From Roseiarcus sp963742305 (lineage in GTDB: Bacteria > Pseudomonadota > Alphaproteobacteria > Rhizobiales > Beijerinckiaceae): a stretch of 64,000 bases of DNA. The translations under genes and the position numbers were made by a program. Location of the stretch: the NCBI GenBank assembly GCA_963742305.1, contig CAVULN010000054.1, forward strand, positions 70,016-134,015, written 5' to 3'. Shown in pieces: positions 19,854 through 29,096 of this stretch. Below the pieces are notes generated by a model. The model was not told where the DNA came from and did not search any database. It saw nothing but the letters and a program-made list of their open reading frames with translations. Every line of letters starts with the position of its first letter. Position 1 is the first letter of the stretch.

Positions 19854-21428
19854 ATGTACCGCAATATCTTCCTGGTCGGCGGCTGGACGATCGCCTCCCG
19901 GCTGACCGGCTTCCTGCGCGACATGGCGCTCGCTGCGCTTCTCGGCGGCGGGGCGCTCAACGACGCCTATGTCGCGGCGATCAAGCTGCCCAACCAGTTC
20001 CGTCAGATCTTCGGCGAGGGCTCGTTCAACGCCGCCTACCTGCCCACATATACGCGTGTGCTCGAGTCGGGAGGCCCCGAGAAAGCAGGCCAGTTCGCGA
20101 GCCAGATATTCACGCTTCTCATCCTGTCGCAGATCGCGCTGCTCGGCCTTGTGTACCTCGACATGCCGCTGCTGGTGCGGCTGACTTCGCCGGGCTTTGT
20201 CAGCCAGCCCGACAAATTCGCCGCGGCCGTCGCGATGTCCCGCATCATGTTCCCCTACATCGCCTTCATTGCCGTCTTCGCCCTGCATCAGGGGACACTC
20301 AACGCCAACAACGCCTGGGGAGCGCCCGCTTTCGCGCCCGTTGCGGCGAACCTCTGCATGATCGCGTTTCTCGCCTTCGCCGTCCTGTTTCCTCGCGCTT
20401 CGCCCGGGGCCGCGAGCATGGCGAGCTGGGGATTTCTCGCCTCCGGCTTGGCGCAGCTTGTCATCGTCGTTGCAGCCGCGCGCCAGCGCGGATTGCTGGA
20501 ACGGCTGGCCTGGCCGCGGTTGACCCCCGAGGTGCGACGGTTCCTGTGGATGCTGGGGCCCGCAATCGGCATTTCAGCGAGCTATCAGATCGGGGCGCTC
20601 GCCGACCAGATCGTCGGATCCCTCCTGCCGACCGGCGGTCTCTCCGCCATCAGCTACGCCGACCGGCTCTATCAACTGCCGGGCGGCGTCATCGTGATCG
20701 CCACCGGCTCGGTGCTGCTGAGAGAGATGTCGGCGCTCGTCGCGCTGGGCGACGAGCGGGGCGCGCTCGCCGCCCAGAACCGCGCCGCTTCACTGACGCT
20801 CGCCCTCGGCGCTCCGTTCGTGGTCGCGTTTCTGCTCATTCCTGATCTTATCGTCGCCGTCGCCTTCGAGCGCGGCGCCTTCAAGGCCGATGCGACGCAG
20901 CAGGCCGCAGGCGTGCTTGCGGCCTACGCCATCGGCATGCCGGCGTTGTTCGTCGATCGAATCATGGCGGCGAGCTTTCTCTCGCGCGGCGACACGGCGA
21001 CCCCGCTCAAGGTCACGCTCGTCGGCGTTGCCATCAACGTGGCGCTCAAGATTGCGCTGTTCCGGCCGCTGGGCGCCCCGGGCCTGGCGCTGGCGACGGC
21101 GGCGGGCCTGTGGATCAAGGTCATCGGCGTTTTCGCGCTCGCCAGGCGGCGCGGTTGGACCGCGCCCGACGAGCGCTTGCTCGCGACCGCGGCCGCGACG
21201 TTCTTTGCGGCCGGCGCGCTGGCGCTGGCGCTGACACTGGCCGACGAAAAACTCGTCGCGGCGACTTCGCATCTCCCGCGCTTTGCGCGCGAGGCGAGAT
21301 TCGCGGGGCTGACCGTGATTGGCGCCATCGTCTATTTTGTCGCCCTGGGCGGCGGGCTATGGCTTACGCGCGCCCTGCCGACGGCGCTTCTCAGGCGGGC
21401 GCGGCGCGCGCTGAGGCTCGCCCGGTGA
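19854..21428 (+). CDS. murJ: lipid II flippase MurJ (MviN)
   Basis: This 524-residue integral membrane protein of the MurJ/MviN family moves lipid II across the inner membrane for peptidoglycan synthesis. The N-terminal block MYRNIFLVGGWTIASRLTGF and FGEGSFNAAYLPTYTRVL match the family. About 14 hydrophobic segments span the length. The internal arginine/aspartate positions expected in the cavity (FLRDMALA, YADRLYQLP) are present. The gene is intact and stands alone between the YXWGXW gene and galK. Confidence 0.93.
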   Translation: MYRNIFLVGGWTIASRLTGFLRDMALAALLGGGALNDAYVAAIKLPNQFRQIFGEGSFNAAYLPTYTRVLESGGPEKAGQFASQIFTLLILSQIALLGLVYLDMPLLVRLTSPGFVSQPDKFAAAVAMSRIMFPYIAFIAVFALHQGTLNANNAWGAPAFAPVAANLCMIAFLAFAVLFPRASPGAASMASWGFLASGLAQLVIVVAAARQRGLLERLAWPRLTPEVRRFLWMLGPAIGISASYQIGALADQIVGSLLPTGGLSAISYADRLYQLPGGVIVIATGSVLLREMSALVALGDERGALAAQNRAASLTLALGAPFVVAFLLIPDLIVAVAFERGAFKADATQQAAGVLAAYAIGMPALFVDRIMAASFLSRGDTATPLKVTLVGVAINVALKIALFRPLGAPGLALATAAGLWIKVIGVFALARRRGWTAPDERLLATAAATFFAAGALALALTLADEKLVAATSHLPRFAREARFAGLTVIGAIVYFVALGGGLWLTRALPTALLRRARRALRLAR

Positions 21429-21492
21429 GCCGCGCAATCTCGCTTGGCGGGCCGGCGGGCTGGGCTTCAGCCGGCCTATGGAGGGACACTCG

Positions 21493-22650
21493 ATGAGCGT
21501 TCAGGCGCGCGACCTCGCGGTCGAATTCGCCTATCGGTTCGGCCGCATGCCGACAGTCAGCCAGGCGCCAGGCCGCGTCAATCTGATCGGCGAGCACACC
21601 GACTACAACGACGGCTTCGTCATGCCGGCGGCGCTTGAATTCGCGACCCTGACCGCAGCCGCTCAACGGCCCGACCGGCTGCTCAGGATCCATTCCATGA
21701 CCATGGACGAGACCCGCGAGTTCGACCTCGACGCTCCGCCCGCGCCCGGCGGCGATTGGTCAGATTATGTTCTCGGGGTCGCGCTGATGCTGGAGAGAGC
21801 CGGCTTCGGCCTCTCGGGCGCCGATCTCATTGTCTGGAGCGACGTCCCCATCGGGGCTGGCCTGAGCTCGTCCGCCGCGCTCGAAGTCTCCTGTGCCCAC
21901 GCGCTCCTGACCGAAAGCGGCTGTCCGTTCGATTCGGTCGAGATCGCCACGGTCTGTCAAAGGGCTGAAAATGACTTCGTCGGCATGCGCTGCGGAATCA
22001 TGGATCAATATATCTCCTGCTGCGGCGTCGCCGGACATGCGCTCCTGATCGACTGCCGCTCACTCGCCTCGCGCCATGTTCCGATCGCCCCGAATTTGCG
22101 GCTTCTCATCGCCAACAGCCGCGTGCGCCACCAGCATGCCGGCGGCGAATACAACCTCAGGCGCGAGGCCTGCGAGGAAGGGGTGAGGCTGCTCAGCGGC
22201 GCCCTCGGGCCGATCAAGGCGCTGCGCGATGTGACGCCCGAGCAGCTCGAGACCAGGCGCCGCAAGCTGCCCGATCTCGTCTACCGGCGGTGCCGTCACA
22301 TCGTCACCGAGAACGCGCGTGTGCTCGAGGCGGAGCGCGCGCTTGCATCCGGGGATTTCGTAGCCTGTGGCCGAGCCATGAACGCTTCCCATGTCTCGAT
22401 GCGCGACGACTTCGAGATCACCTGTCCTGAGGTCGACGTGCTGGTCGGCCTCGCCCAGACCGTCGAGGGCGTCTACGGTTCGCGTATGACCGGCGGGGGA
22501 TTCGGGGGCTGCACGGTGAGCCTCATCGAAGCGTCGGCCGTCGACAAAGCGTCACAAGTTCTGAACGACGGCTATCGGGTAGCGACCGGCCTTGATGTGG
22601 AAATCTTTGCCTGCGCGCCGGCCGACGGCGCGGGCATCATTCCGGTTTGA
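21493..22650 (+). CDS. galK: galactokinase
   Basis: This 385-residue GHMP kinase converts galactose to galactose 1-phosphate. It has the galactokinase signature GRVNLIGEHTDYNDGFVMP near residue 30, the ATP-binding motif PIGAGLSSSAALEV near 123, and the C-terminal motif MTGGGFGGCTVSL. The ATG at 21493 is chosen because GGAGGG lies about 8 bases upstream; an ATG at 21478 would overlap that ribosome site. galT follows 12 bp later. No galE is present in the window. Confidence 0.92.
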   Translation: MSVQARDLAVEFAYRFGRMPTVSQAPGRVNLIGEHTDYNDGFVMPAALEFATLTAAAQRPDRLLRIHSMTMDETREFDLDAPPAPGGDWSDYVLGVALMLERAGFGLSGADLIVWSDVPIGAGLSSSAALEVSCAHALLTESGCPFDSVEIATVCQRAENDFVGMRCGIMDQYISCCGVAGHALLIDCRSLASRHVPIAPNLRLLIANSRVRHQHAGGEYNLRREACEEGVRLLSGALGPIKALRDVTPEQLETRRRKLPDLVYRRCRHIVTENARVLEAERALASGDFVACGRAMNASHVSMRDDFEITCPEVDVLVGLAQTVEGVYGSRMTGGGFGGCTVSLIEASAVDKASQVLNDGYRVATGLDVEIFACAPADGAGIIPV

Positions 22651-22662
22651 GGAGCGGCGCCC

Positions 22663-23682
22663 GTGGCGAGCATCGATCGGCTTGGCGGCGTCTCGCACCG
22701 CCGCCTCAATCCGCTGACCGGCGAGTGGGTGCTGGTGTCGCCCCACCGGATGCAACGCCCCTGGCAGGGCCAGCAAGAATCGAAAGGCGCCACGCCTGCG
22801 CTCGCGCACGACCCCGCCTGCTATCTCTGTCCCGGGAACAAGCGCGCGGGCGGCGCCCGCAACCCGGACTATCCGCACACGTTCGTGTTCGACAACGATT
22901 TCGCGGCGCTGCAGGCCGACGCGCCGGCGAGGGAGGAACGGAACGGCCTGCTCGTCGCCGAAGGAGAAAGTGGGCGCTGCCGGGTCCTGTGCTTTTCGCC
23001 GCGCCACGATCTCACGCTTTCCGGCATGGCCATCGTGGACATCAGGCGCGTCGTCGACGTCTGGGTCGAGGAGACAATCGCGCTGGGCTCGCTGCCTGAC
23101 ATCGGCTCGGTCACGATTTTCGAGAACCGGGGCGCGATGATGGGCGCGTCGAATCCCCATCCGCACGGCCAGATCTGGGCCGCCCGCCATCTCCCGAACG
23201 AACTGGAAAAAGAGACGCTTCGTCAGGGCGAATATCTCATCCGGCATGGAAGGCCGCTGCTCCTCGACTATCTCGAACAGGAGCTTCGCGAGGGCGAGCG
23301 CATCGTCTTCGCCAACGATGATTTCTGCGTTCTCACGCCCTTCTGGGCGATCTGGCCGTTCGAGACGATGATCCTGCCGCGCCGGCGCATCGGCGGATTC
23401 GACGAGATGAGCGCAAGCGAACGGACCTCGCTCGCCGAGGCGCTCTCTCAACTGACCAGGCGCTACGACCGGTTGTTCGATGCGCCGTTCCCCTATTCGA
23501 TGGGCTTCCATCAGAAGCCGACCGACGGGGCGCTGCACGCCGAATGGCAGATGCACGCCCATTTCTATCCGCCGCTCCTGCGCTCGGCCACGGTCCGGAA
23601 ATTCATGGTCGGGTTCGAGATGCTGGGCTCTCCCCAGCGGGATCTCACGCCGGAAGCCGCGGCGGCGACGCTGCGCGGTTAG
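22663..23682 (+). CDS. galT: galactose-1-phosphate uridylyltransferase
   Basis: This 339-residue HIT-superfamily enzyme transfers UMP between UDP-glucose and galactose 1-phosphate. The active-site motif NPHPHGQIW lies near residue 163, with the nucleophilic histidine in HPH. The zinc-site cysteine region CYLCPGNKRAGG is near residue 50. The start is GTG at 22663, 12 bp after galK with a GGAG site upstream. The gene is convergent with the oxidoreductase. Confidence 0.93.
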   Translation: MASIDRLGGVSHRRLNPLTGEWVLVSPHRMQRPWQGQQESKGATPALAHDPACYLCPGNKRAGGARNPDYPHTFVFDNDFAALQADAPAREERNGLLVAEGESGRCRVLCFSPRHDLTLSGMAIVDIRRVVDVWVEETIALGSLPDIGSVTIFENRGAMMGASNPHPHGQIWAARHLPNELEKETLRQGEYLIRHGRPLLLDYLEQELREGERIVFANDDFCVLTPFWAIWPFETMILPRRRIGGFDEMSASERTSLAEALSQLTRRYDRLFDAPFPYSMGFHQKPTDGALHAEWQMHAHFYPPLLRSATVRKFMVGFEMLGSPQRDLTPEAAAATLRG

Positions 23683-23697
23683 GCGGCTGGGCTCGCC

Positions 23698-24870
23698 TCA
23701 CGGCTTCACCCACTTGCCGTTCGCCTTCGACGATTTGACCGCGGCCTCGATGAAGGCGAGACCCTTGACCCCGTCCTCGATGGTCGGAAAGTGGACGGAC
23801 TTGAGCGGCTTCTTGCCGCCCCGGGCCGCCTTGATGGCCAGCGCGACCTCGGAATAGATGTTGGCGAAGCCCTCGAGATAGCCTTCCGGATGCCCGGGCG
23901 GGACGCGCGTCACCCGCGCCGCCGCTTCTCCCGAGTCGGGCCCGCCGCGGGTGATGATGCGGGTCGATTTCTCATATGGCGTCCAGAAGAGATAGTTCGG
24001 ATTGTCCTGCCTCCAGTGGAAGCCGCCCTTCGTCCCGTAGACGCGCAGCATGAGGCCGTTCTCGTTGCCGGGCGCGACCTGGCTCGCCCAGATCGCGCCG
24101 CGCGCGCCGTTCGCGTAACGCAGCATGATCTGCGCGTTGTCGTCGAGCTTGCGGCCCGCGCCGAACGAGGTCAGCTCGGCCGCGAGCTCGGAAAGCTCAA
24201 GGCCGGTCACATAGTCGGCGAGATTGTAGGCGTGGGTGCCGATGTCGCCGAGCGCACCGCCCGCCCCCGAGCGCTTCGGATCGACCCGCCATTCGGCCTG
24301 TTTGTTGCCGCTGGCCTCAGTCGCGCCCGTCAGCCAGTCCTGCGGATATTCGGCATGAACGAGGCGGATCTCGCCGAGTTCGCCCGCGCGGACCATCTCG
24401 CGCATGCGGCGCACCAACGGATAGCCGGTGTAATTGTGGGTCAGCGCGAACACGAGGCCCGACTTTTCGACCGCGTCGCGCATCTTCTTCGCTTCCGCGA
24501 GGCTCACCGTCAGCGGCTTGTCGCAGATGACATGGATGCCGGCCTTGAGGAAGGCGTAGGTCGGCCCGGCGTGGGCGTCGTTCGGGGTGACGATGGCGAC
24601 GGCCTCGATCCCGTCGGCGCGCCCGCCCTCGGCCTTCGCCATGCTGTCGTAGTCGTCGTAGACCCGGTCCGCCGCGAGCCCAAGCGCCTGGCCCGAACGG
24701 CGCGCCTTCTCCGGCGTCGACGACAACGCGCCGGCGACGAGGTCGTAGTGGTCGTCGATGCGCGAGGCGATCCGGTGAACCGCGCCGATGAACGCTCCCT
24801 CGCCGCCGCCGACCATCCCCAGTCTGATCCTGCGGCCTTTGTGTGCGCCGCTACGCCCCTCGATCGCCAT
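23698..24870 (-). CDS. Gfo/Idh/MocA family NAD(P)-dependent oxidoreductase
   Basis: This 390-residue protein has an N-terminal Rossmann motif, GMVGGGEGAFIG (residues 18-29), and the family motif VICDKPLTVSLAEAKKM with the catalytic-region lysine. A C-terminal alpha/beta domain contains GGALGDIGTHAYNLADY. Such enzymes oxidise or reduce sugars, inositols or sugar derivatives; the substrate is not evident. The ATG at 24870 (MAIEGRSGAHKGRRIRLG) is chosen because the glycine motif follows at the usual distance and AGGAGAGG lies just upstream. Convergent with galT and unlinked to other sugar genes on its strand. Confidence 0.88.
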   Translation of the reverse strand: MAIEGRSGAHKGRRIRLGMVGGGEGAFIGAVHRIASRIDDHYDLVAGALSSTPEKARRSGQALGLAADRVYDDYDSMAKAEGGRADGIEAVAIVTPNDAHAGPTYAFLKAGIHVICDKPLTVSLAEAKKMRDAVEKSGLVFALTHNYTGYPLVRRMREMVRAGELGEIRLVHAEYPQDWLTGATEASGNKQAEWRVDPKRSGAGGALGDIGTHAYNLADYVTGLELSELAAELTSFGAGRKLDDNAQIMLRYANGARGAIWASQVAPGNENGLMLRVYGTKGGFHWRQDNPNYLFWTPYEKSTRIITRGGPDSGEAAARVTRVPPGHPEGYLEGFANIYSEVALAIKAARGGKKPLKSVHFPTIEDGVKGLAFIEAAVKSSKANGKWVKP

Positions 24871-25202
24871 GCTTTGCCTCTCCTTTCGTCGCGGCATGCT
24901 CGCACAATCCCGGCGAATCGAGCAACGGGGGCGTTGTCGACGGATTGGCCGGCGCGCGCTTACAGAACTGTAACCTGAAGGGGTTAAACAGGGGCGCGTC
25001 CGGATGATCGGACCTGTCCATTGCGTTATCGCCGGCCTCAAGCGCCTGGCGGCCTGCCATGATGGCCTGTGCACGCGCGTCAATCGAAGGCCGGCGGAAT
25101 GCGCCATGCGCAATGCGGACTTGTCGCCAAAGTGAACTCCGCGCCGGCGAGGCGGGCTGCGTCGCCTTCCGGCGCGCGCTCCGCTAAGGGAGCGGGGCAA
25201 AG
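24871..25202 (+). other. divergent intergenic region with a TTACAG/CTGTAA palindrome
   Basis: These 332 bases separate the oxidoreductase (minus) and the diguanylate cyclase (plus). A perfect inverted repeat, TTACAG-AA-CTGTAA, lies at 24960-24973, roughly 90 bases upstream of the oxidoreductase start, and is a plausible operator. GGAG at about 25190 serves the cyclase. No gene is apparent. Confidence 0.4.
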
Positions 25203-26306
25203 ATGAAGACCCTGCGGTTCGTCGGATCGCTAGCCCACGCAGGTTATGCGTTCGGCGCTGTTTTCGTGGGCGCTGTGGCGCTGACCGCGGTGGGACGGCT
25301 TGTTCCGGACGAAGCGCTCAACGCGCTGCGGGCCCTGATTCCGGGCGAAGCGCCGTTCCTCGAGCTGGTGCTGCTCGGCTGGCTCGGCGTCGCGCTCGGG
25401 CGTTTGACGATGAAGGCCGAGCCGGCCCCGGCTGCGCGCGGCGGACAGGCGGCGACGGGCCAGGAGGCGGCCGCCAGGGAGGAAACGGTAGAGCGCGTCC
25501 TGCGCCATGTCGCAAGGGTGCTTCAGGCGCATCTGACCGACAGCGAGAGCTTTTCCGAGCGGCTCGACGGCGCCAGCGAGCGGCTGTCGCGGCAAAACGC
25601 CGTCGGCCCGATCAGGGACATTGTGGTGGCTCTCGTCGAGGACAATCGCGTCATGCGCGAGAAGCTCCACAGGGTCAGGGACCGGCTCGAGGAGTCCCGC
25701 CTCCAGGTCGTCCAGTTGCAGGCCAACCTCGAACGGGCGGAAGAGGTCGGACTGCGCGATGTGGTGACCGCGATCGGCAACCGGCGCTTCTTCGACGCCT
25801 GCTTCATTGAAGAGGTGGAGAAGGCGCGAAAGGCGGGTGACAATCTTTGTCTCGCGCTGACCGATATCGACAAGTTCAAGGAGGTCAACGACCGCTTCGG
25901 CCATCTGGTCGGCGATCGCCTGCTGCGCCTGTTCGCCAACATCCTGGTCAAGAATGTGCGCGGGCAGGACAAGGTTGCGCGCTTCGGCGGCGAGGAGTTC
26001 GCGCTGATCTTCCCGGGCGCCCGCCTTACGGAGGCCGCGACCGCGGTCGAGCGCATCCGGGGCGTCCTCGAGTCCAAGCAATGGACCATCGAGCCGAGCG
26101 GCGAGCGGGTCGGCAAGGTGACCGCCTCGTTCGGGGTCGCGAGGCTGAGGGCGGACGAGTCGGCGACCGATCTTTTGCGGCGGGCCGACCAGCGCCTCTA
26201 TGAGGCCAAGGCGCTTGGCAGAAACCGCGTCGCGGCCGACCCCGAAAAGGACGCGGCCTCGCCGTCCGGGCGGCTGTCCAGCGGACGGCGCGCCGCGGCG
26301 GACTGA
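25203..26306 (+). CDS. membrane-anchored diguanylate cyclase (GGDEF)
   Basis: This 367-residue protein makes cyclic di-GMP. Two hydrophobic segments (about residues 8-34 and 43-66) anchor it. A long helical, probably coiled-coil region covers about 75-180. The GGDEF domain follows, with LTDIDKFKEVNDRFGH, the active-site GGEEF near residue 262 and a canonical inhibitory site RGQD five residues before it, so product inhibition is likely. No known sensory domain is visible. Its location next to the flagellar region would fit a role in motility control, but that is inference. Confidence 0.92.
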   Translation: MKTLRFVGSLAHAGYAFGAVFVGAVALTAVGRLVPDEALNALRALIPGEAPFLELVLLGWLGVALGRLTMKAEPAPAARGGQAATGQEAAAREETVERVLRHVARVLQAHLTDSESFSERLDGASERLSRQNAVGPIRDIVVALVEDNRVMREKLHRVRDRLEESRLQVVQLQANLERAEEVGLRDVVTAIGNRRFFDACFIEEVEKARKAGDNLCLALTDIDKFKEVNDRFGHLVGDRLLRLFANILVKNVRGQDKVARFGGEEFALIFPGARLTEAATAVERIRGVLESKQWTIEPSGERVGKVTASFGVARLRADESATDLLRRADQRLYEAKALGRNRVAADPEKDAASPSGRLSSGRRAAAD

Positions 26307-26331
26307 CGCGCAAATAGCGACCGCGAGCCCC

Positions 26332-26784
26332 ATGTCCGACCGCCTCAGCGAAGCCTTCGAACGCGTCCTCGACGAGGCGGGAGCCAAGGGTCACGCTCCG
26401 GACGATGGCGGCCTGGCCCCCACGAAACGGCCCCGCATCGGCGCGGGCGTCCCGCTCGGATCCGCGCCTCCTTCCGGCGGCGAGGCGCGGTTCGGCCTGG
26501 CTCTGGACTGGACGGACGAGCCCTTGGACCGGCCCCAGCCGCCGCCGGCTGCGCCGCGCGAAGACGCCGGCCCTCCCGCCGATACGCCGGCGGAGATCGC
26601 CGCCGAACTCGGCCTCGGCGCGCCGCTCGGCCCGGCCGAGCTTGCCTCCCGCTGGCGCGATTTCCTCTGGCGCCATCATCCCGACCGGCAGCCCCTCGAG
26701 GCGCGGGAGCGCGCCAATGCGCGGGTCGCGATCGCCAACACCCTTTACCAGCAGGCGCGCCGCGCCCTCGCCCGGCAGCGATAG
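26332..26784 (+). CDS. hypothetical protein with C-terminal J-domain-like segment
   Basis: This 150-residue protein begins MSDRLSEAFERVLDEAGAKG. After a Pro/Ala-rich, probably disordered middle (residues 40-90), the last 60 residues carry WRDFLWRHHPDRQP followed by an Ala/Arg-rich helix. HPD between two helices is the signature of DnaJ-type J-domains. It may stimulate DnaK locally or retain only the fold. The start at 26332 lies 25 bp after the cyclase stop, suggesting one transcript. Confidence 0.65.
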   Translation: MSDRLSEAFERVLDEAGAKGHAPDDGGLAPTKRPRIGAGVPLGSAPPSGGEARFGLALDWTDEPLDRPQPPPAAPREDAGPPADTPAEIAAELGLGAPLGPAELASRWRDFLWRHHPDRQPLEARERANARVAIANTLYQQARRALARQR

Positions 26785-27218
26785 CGCCCCTCTTGCCGGC
26801 GAAACCGGGTTTTGCGCCGGAAATCCGCGCCCAGAATCCTACAAAAGGCGGAAACCCGGCTTTGCATTTTTCTTCCGCGAAATGAGCGATTTCAAAGTCT
26901 TATCGCGCGTTTTCCTTCCGACACTGGCTCGCGTCTCCCTGACCGCGCCTGTTCGCCTTCCTGTCCTCCCGCCGTGCCCCGCAAGCGGCTTGAATTCTGT
27001 GATACCGAATATACAAGCACTAGATTTCTGGATATGTCAAGCAGAAATTCGCTGTCGACACATCCGCCGACAGTCCGAGCGAGAGCGCCTCTCGGGCTTG
27101 GACCGCTGTCGCGAGCCTCGTCCAAGGAACGGGTCGGCGATTTCGCCCCCTTCGGCCGGGGCGGCGAGCATCGCCGTCGAATGGGCAGAGCGCCGCCGGC
27201 GCGGGATCCTGGATTGAC
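26785..27218 (-). other. 434-bp convergent intergenic region with hairpin and minus-strand promoter-like boxes
   Basis: No gene is evident. A long inverted repeat (26805-26818 with 26847-26859; CCGGGTTTTGCGCC against GGCGGAAACCCGG) could terminate the J-domain transcript. On the minus strand TTGACA (27040-27035) and TTGTAT (27016-27011) are 18 bases apart, inside a perfect 7-bp inverted repeat ATTTCTG-N11-CAGAAAT (27024-27048). A short leftward transcript of about 200 nt ending at the hairpin is possible but unproven. Confidence 0.35.
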
Positions 27219-27719
27219 CTACTCGAAGATCCTGCCGCGCGCGAACACCGAAACGCCGTTCGCGTCCTTGGCGACGGAAAGGAGATCTTTGCCCTTGTCG
27301 TCGATCAGGACCCAGCCGCCGTCGCGGGCTTCGATCGCCCCGATCTTCCCCAGGCCCGCGATCGTGTCGCCGGGCGCGGCCGCGCGGATCGCCCCGTCGA
27401 TCCTGAGCCATGCATGGCCGGCTTCTGCGGCGACGATCTCGACCGGCCGCGGGCTCGTCGCGGCTTTGCCCGCCGGAGCGGCGAGCGAGCCGGTCGTGGA
27501 CATGTCGACCTGAGGCGCAGCCTCCGGCGGCGCCGGTGGGACAGGATCGCCGACCATGCCTCCCGGCCCGCGCGGCTGGGCGAAGATCGCCAGGTGCTCC
27601 ATCCCGTAGATGCGCGCCTTCCCGCCGCCATAGGCGAGCATATAGATGGCGAACGCCATGGAAAGTCCGGCGAGCGCCGAGCCAAGCGCGCGGATCGCAA
27701 TTTCGTGCCCAGGCGCCAT
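27219..27719 (-). CDS. membrane-anchored protein of the flagellar cluster, unknown function
   Basis: This 166-residue protein has one N-terminal hydrophobic segment (about residues 12-32, GSALAGLSMAFAIYMLAYGG). A Pro/Ala-rich linker follows, then a C-terminal domain of about 75 residues (AWLRIDGAIRAAAPGDTIAG through DLLSVAKDANGVSVFARGR). The arrangement resembles the homology region of type II secretion GspC/PulC proteins, but similarity is only suggestive. It follows fliI by 9 bp on the same strand, so it probably belongs to the flgF-fliI transcript. Real gene: likely. Role: unknown. Confidence 0.6.
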   Translation of the reverse strand: MAPGHEIAIRALGSALAGLSMAFAIYMLAYGGGKARIYGMEHLAIFAQPRGPGGMVGDPVPPAPPEAAPQVDMSTTGSLAAPAGKAATSPRPVEIVAAEAGHAWLRIDGAIRAAAPGDTIAGLGKIGAIEARDGGWVLIDDKGKDLLSVAKDANGVSVFARGRIFE

Positions 27720-27728
27720 TGTCCGCCC

Positions 27729-29096
27729 TTACTGATCGGTGGTTTTGCCGTCGGCGCGCAGCGCGGCGGCAAGGTCGATGAACGGGTCCTCGCACCGCGG
27801 CGCGTCCATCGTCTGGCTCATCGCCTCGTAGATGCGCGGCGCCGCCCTGATCGCCTTGTCGAGGAAAGCGTCGGCGCCGGCGACATAGCCGCCCATCAGA
27901 CGCAATTCGCGCGTCTCCTCGTAGCGCGCGATCATCGAGCGCAGGTTTCCGACCACCTTGCGCTGGTCCGGCCTCCATAGCGGGTTCGCCATCCGCGACA
28001 CCGAGGCGAGGATGTTGACCGCCGGATAGCGGCCTTCGTCGGCGATGGCGCGATCGAGCACGATATGCCCATCGAGGGCGCCGCGAATTGCGTCGGCGAC
28101 CGGATCGTTGTGATCGTCGCCGTCGACAAGAACGGAAAAGATTCCGGTGATCGAACCGGATCCCTCGACGCCGGGTCCCGCGCGCTCGAGCAGGCGGGGC
28201 AGATCGCTGAACACGCTCGGCGCGTAGCCGCGGGCGACCGCGGGCTCTCCCGCCGCCAGCGCCACGTCGCGCGCCGCATGCGCATAGCGGGTGACCGAAT
28301 CGACGATGAGCAGCACCGACTCGCCCAGATCACGGAAATATTCGGCGACCGCCATCGCCGTCTTCGGCGCGAGCCGGCGCATCATCGGGCTCTCGTCGCC
28401 GGTGGCGACGACGGCGACCGCGGCGCTCCGATTTTCGCCCAGCGTGTCGTCGAGAAATTCCCGCACTTCGCGGCCCCGCTCGCCGACGAGCGCGATGACC
28501 ACCGTGTCGATCGGCGCCGCGCGCGCCAGCATGGCGAGCATTGTCGACTTGCCGACGCCCGAGCCCGCGAACACCCCCACTCGCTGCCCGACGCATAAGG
28601 GCGTGAAGAGATCGACCACGCGCACGCCGGTGCGCAGCGGCGCGTGAACGCGCCCGCGCCTGAGCGGCGGCGGCGGAGGCGCGTCGAGCGGCTGGGATCG
28701 CTCCCCGCTCACGAGATCGCCCGCGCCGTCGATCGGCCGCCCGAGCGCATCGATGACGCGGCCCTTCCAGGCTCGATGCGGGGCGAGCGACAGGGCCTCG
28801 GCGCGGCGAGCGCGCGCGCCGATTGCGGCGCGACTGAGCGCCTCGAACGGCTTCAGCGTCGCCGAGGAATCGTCGATCCTGACCACTTCGCCGATCTCGA
28901 CGCGATCGCCGGCGTCGACGCCGACACATTCGCCGAGCCTGAGAAAGCGCGAGAGGCCGGCGACGCGATAATGGGACGTCGAGACCTCGACGACGGGGCC
29001 GCTCGCCTGCACAAAAGGAAGATCGCGCAATCCCCGCGCAACCTCATGTTCGAGCCGCGCGAGCGGCGCCAGCGTGTCGGAAGAAGCGTCAATCAT
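27729..29096 (-). CDS. fliI: flagellum-specific ATPase FliI
   Basis: This 455-residue ATPase of the flagellar type III export apparatus has Walker A GSGVGKST at residues 178-185, the Walker B-region stretch SVLLIVDSVTRYAHA, and the F1-beta-like block DGHIVLDRAIADEGRYPAVN. It energises substrate delivery to the FlhA/FlhB gate. The start ATG overlaps the flgF stop as ATGA. Intact, usual length. Confidence 0.95.
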   Translation of the reverse strand: MIDASSDTLAPLARLEHEVARGLRDLPFVQASGPVVEVSTSHYRVAGLSRFLRLGECVGVDAGDRVEIGEVVRIDDSSATLKPFEALSRAAIGARARRAEALSLAPHRAWKGRVIDALGRPIDGAGDLVSGERSQPLDAPPPPPLRRGRVHAPLRTGVRVVDLFTPLCVGQRVGVFAGSGVGKSTMLAMLARAAPIDTVVIALVGERGREVREFLDDTLGENRSAAVAVVATGDESPMMRRLAPKTAMAVAEYFRDLGESVLLIVDSVTRYAHAARDVALAAGEPAVARGYAPSVFSDLPRLLERAGPGVEGSGSITGIFSVLVDGDDHNDPVADAIRGALDGHIVLDRAIADEGRYPAVNILASVSRMANPLWRPDQRKVVGNLRSMIARYEETRELRLMGGYVAGADAFLDKAIRAAPRIYEAMSQTMDAPRCEDPFIDLAAALRADGKTTDQ

